Made by a program: the position numbers and the translations under genes
The notes under the pieces: generated by a model
Seen by the model: the letters and a program-made list of their open reading frames with translations, nothing else
What the model was told of the DNA's origin: nothing
Databases searched by the model: none
NCBI GenBank assembly: GCA_025924775.1
Contig: JAICHS010000027.1
Span: 1 to 16,524 of the forward strand
DNA from: Rhodanobacteraceae bacterium
GTDB taxonomy: Bacteria; Pseudomonadota; Gammaproteobacteria; Xanthomonadales; Rhodanobacteraceae
Length of the DNA: 16,524 nt
Reading direction: 5' to 3'
In this document: positions 14,612 to 16,524 of the stretch, piece by piece
Layout: each line of letters opens with the position of its first letter
Position numbering within the stretch: position 1 is the first letter of the stretch

Positions 14612-14623
14612 GAACGCGCGTTC
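14612..14623. repeat. 12-bp perfect palindrome GAACGCGCGTTC
   Basis: Lies in the 69-bp gap between the zinc-finger gene and the glycosyltransferase. It could be an operator or a short attenuating hairpin; it lacks a T tract. In such GC-rich DNA it may also be chance. Confidence 0.3.
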
Positions 14624-14660
14624 AGCTTGCGTCGGCGCGATTCTTGCAGGGCTTCAAGGC

Positions 14661-15833
14661 ATGTCCGTCACTGCCGTGATGCAGGAAGTCGTGGCCGAGC
14701 CCGCCGCCTCTCCGTCCCGTTTGACCGTCGTCCAGTTGCTGCCCGCGCTTGAGAATGGCGGCGCCGAGCGCTCGGCGTTGGAAGTCTCGCGCGCGCTCGT
14801 CGAAGCCGGGCACCGCTCGGTGGTCGTCTCGGCTGGCGGACGGATGGTCGAGCGTCTGCAGCGCGAGGGTGGCGAACACGTCACGCTGGACATCGGGTCC
14901 AAGTCGCTGCGCAGCTTGGCCCGGATCGGCCCCTTGCGGCGCATCCTGGACGGGCTGGCACCCGACATCGTGCACGCGCGCTCGCGGGTACCCGCGTGGC
15001 TGGGCTGGTACGCCCTGCGTGGCCTGCAGCCACGGCCGCATTTCGTGACCACCATGCACGGGCTCAACACGCCCGGCCGCTGGAGCCGCATCATGACCCG
15101 CGGCGATCGCGTGATCGTGGTGTCACAGACCGTGCACGATTTCGTCCTCAGCCATTACCCGCGCGTGGATGCGGCGCGGCTCAGCCTGATCCCGCGCGGC
15201 ATCGACCCGGCGGCGTTTCCCTACGGCTATCGGCCCGAGGACATCTGGCGCAACCGGTTTGCCGCCGAGTTCCCGCAGCTCACCGGGGCGCCGTTGCTGA
15301 CTTTGCCCGGTCGCGGCACGCGGCTGAAAGGCCATGCCGACGCCATCGCGCTGCTGGCCGGCTTGCGCGATCGCGGTATCCAGGCGCGGCTGCTGCTGTT
15401 GGGCATCGTGGAAGCCGGGCGCGAGGCGTACGTCGCGGAAATGCAGGCGCTGGCGCAGGCCCGTGGCGTGGCCGACCGCGTGGCCTTTTCGCCGCCACGC
15501 AGCGACGTGCGCGACGTGTTCGCGGTGTCCGACCTGGTACTGCAGTTGTCCAATAAGCCCGAAAGCTTTGGCCGTACGGTGATCGAGGCGCTGTCGCTAT
15601 GCCGCCCGGTGCTGGGCTACGCGCACGGCGGCGTCGGCGAATTGCTGGCCGAGCTGTATCCCGCGGGCCGCGTGCCGGCGGGTGACGTCAACAAGCTGAT
15701 CGAGCGCGCGGCGGAACTGTTGGTCAGCGCGCCGCCGATCGCGCCGCTGCAGCGCTACCGGCTGTCCGACATGCAGGCTTCGGTGTTGGCGCTGTACCGG
15801 GAATTGACGGCGATGCCGCGTGTGAGCCGCTGA
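14661..15833 (+). CDS. GT4-family glycosyltransferase (LPS/polysaccharide)
   Basis: 390 residues, a GT-B fold retaining glycosyltransferase. The N-terminal domain opens VVQLLPALENGGAERSALEV (23-42), with the usual Gly-rich loop and GAER, then IVHARSRVPAW (103-113), HGLN (133-136), VIVVSQTVHDF (151-161), and the hinge region LIPRGIDP (176-183). The C-terminal domain has LPGRGTRLKGH (215-225), LLLLG (244-248), and the family E-x7-E motif E301...E309 (PESFGRTVIEAL). It uses an NDP-sugar; donor and acceptor cannot be read from sequence. It is cytoplasmic or peripheral on the inner membrane. With the ligase gene 65 nt downstream it fits assembly of LPS core or O-antigen. AGGG at 14648-14651 is the likely ribosome binding site; ATG 14679 is an alternative start. 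Confidence 0.9.
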   Translation: MSVTAVMQEVVAEPAASPSRLTVVQLLPALENGGAERSALEVSRALVEAGHRSVVVSAGGRMVERLQREGGEHVTLDIGSKSLRSLARIGPLRRILDGLAPDIVHARSRVPAWLGWYALRGLQPRPHFVTTMHGLNTPGRWSRIMTRGDRVIVVSQTVHDFVLSHYPRVDAARLSLIPRGIDPAAFPYGYRPEDIWRNRFAAEFPQLTGAPLLTLPGRGTRLKGHADAIALLAGLRDRGIQARLLLLGIVEAGREAYVAEMQALAQARGVADRVAFSPPRSDVRDVFAVSDLVLQLSNKPESFGRTVIEALSLCRPVLGYAHGGVGELLAELYPAGRVPAGDVNKLIERAAELLVSAPPIAPLQRYRLSDMQASVLALYRELTAMPRVSR

Positions 15834-15898
15834 GCCACCGGCTGCGCCTGGCGGCTTGCGCACGCTAGGATGCGTGCTCTTGACCGACCGTTTCCGCC

Positions 15899-16524
15899 GT
15901 GCCCTTTTCCCTGCGCGCTGGCCTCAAGGCCGCCCTGTTGTCGCCGCTCACCCCGATCTGGCTGGTGGTGTTCCTGCTGCCGTTCGGGCGCTCCAGCGAG
16001 CTGGGCACGCTGCTGTGCATGTTGGGCGCGATCATCCTGTTCTTCCGCGATCGCCACGTGCTGGCCGGCCACGCCGGCGCGCGGCTGCTGCTGTGGTTGT
16101 GGGCGGCGTATTTCGGGGCGGCGCTGATCTCGGCACCGGGCGCGGTCGACCCTGCGCGCAGCTGGAGCAGCGCGGCGGCCTACTTGCGCTTCGCGCCCTT
16201 CGGCGTGTACGTGTGTTTCGCGGTGCGCCGTGAAGCACGCCTGCACGCGCTGTGCCTTGCCACCGGCATTGTGGTGGCGTTGTGGGCGCTGGATGCGTGG
16301 GTGCAGGCGTTGACCGGTTACAGCCTGGGCGGCCACGCCGAGGCTCAGCGGATTTCCGGCATCTTCGGTGCCGGCAATTTGAAGCTTGGGCCGGTGCTGG
16401 CGTCGCTGTCGCCGTTCGTGCTGTGGGCGGCCAAACGGCGGTTCGGCCGCACCGGGCTGATTGTGGCCATGCTGTTCCTGCTGGTGCCGATCCTGCTGGC
16501 CGGGTCGCGCGCGGCGTGGATCAC
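15899..16524 (+). CDS. O-antigen ligase family membrane protein (partial, 3' end outside window)
   Basis: The first 208 residues are present and the frame is open to the window edge. The only start in the open frame after the TGA at 15881 is the GTG at 15899, giving VPFSLRAGLKAALLSPLTP; no Shine-Dalgarno is evident. Membrane segments appear near 18-30, 35-49, 62-79, 95-108, 118-135, 160-176 and 186-201. The sequence RISGIFGAGNLKLGPVLA (151-168) and the following SRAAW (203-207) match the O-antigen ligase/Wzy family pattern (RxxGxFxxxN and SRxxW). The Arg of SRxxW is among residues needed for transfer in this family. Such proteins join undecaprenyl-linked glycans to lipid A-core, or polymerise them; WaaL-type versus Wzy-type cannot be settled from half the protein. 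Confidence 0.83.
   Translation, partial: MPFSLRAGLKAALLSPLTPIWLVVFLLPFGRSSELGTLLCMLGAIILFFRDRHVLAGHAGARLLLWLWAAYFGAALISAPGAVDPARSWSSAAAYLRFAPFGVYVCFAVRREARLHALCLATGIVVALWALDAWVQALTGYSLGGHAEAQRISGIFGAGNLKLGPVLASLSPFVLWAAKRRFGRTGLIVAMLFLLVPILLAGSRAAWI

Noticed and set aside
1..16524. CRISPR arrays, tRNA or rRNA genes, insertion sequences, phage or toxin-antitoxin genes
   Set aside because: Looked for by eye; no regularly spaced repeats, cloverleaf with tRNA consensus, transposase motifs or paired terminal repeats were found.

Overview
The window is GC-rich chromosomal DNA of a gammaproteobacterium. The gene types (a STAS-fused MlaE permease operon, full-length glnE, an ELM1-family protein, and an LPS/polysaccharide cluster with a CHCC zinc-finger protein) point to Xanthomonadales/Lysobacterales, most likely Rhodanobacteraceae or a close relative. 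That placement is inference from gene content and codon style, not from a marker gene. I see no rRNA, tRNA, CRISPR array, insertion sequence or phage gene.

Layout. 1-2387 is a loose region of small envelope genes: an unknown lipoprotein (63-467), a NrtS-type nitrate/nitrite transporter (548-775), a convergent secreted low-complexity protein with an internal 80-residue duplication (944-1807, minus), and a decayed second copy of nrtS (2045-2197). 2388-5898 is a tight four-gene MCE lipid-transport operon: STAS-MlaE permease, MlaF ATPase, long MlaD and a PqiC-type lipoprotein, with junctions of 1 nt overlap, 3 nt gap and 4 nt overlap. 5890-6159 has no gene but is packed with inverted repeats. 6201-9545 holds an unknown secreted protein, then on the minus strand an LtaS/OpgB-like phosphoglycerol transferase followed by a MetA-type outer-membrane protein. 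9646-12495 is glnE, the nitrogen-control adenylyltransferase. 12553-14321 has a divergent pair: an ELM1-family protein and an MgtC/SapB membrane protein. 14370-16524 is a co-directional set: zf-CHCC protein, GT4 glycosyltransferase and the start of an O-antigen ligase cut by the window end.

Together. Most genes serve the cell envelope: lipid traffic between membranes (mla operon), periplasmic glycan or lipid decoration (LtaS/OpgB-like enzyme), and surface polysaccharide synthesis (ELM1 protein, GT4, ligase). glnE and nrtS link to nitrogen assimilation but are not adjacent.

The best candidates for something undescribed are RNA-level: the multi-stem element at 5890-6159, including a 14-bp hairpin and a branched fold closed by 9+6 bp, and a double hairpin at 1814-1851 whose second stem pairs the ribosome binding site of the secreted repeat protein. 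The coding genes are mostly recognisable families.
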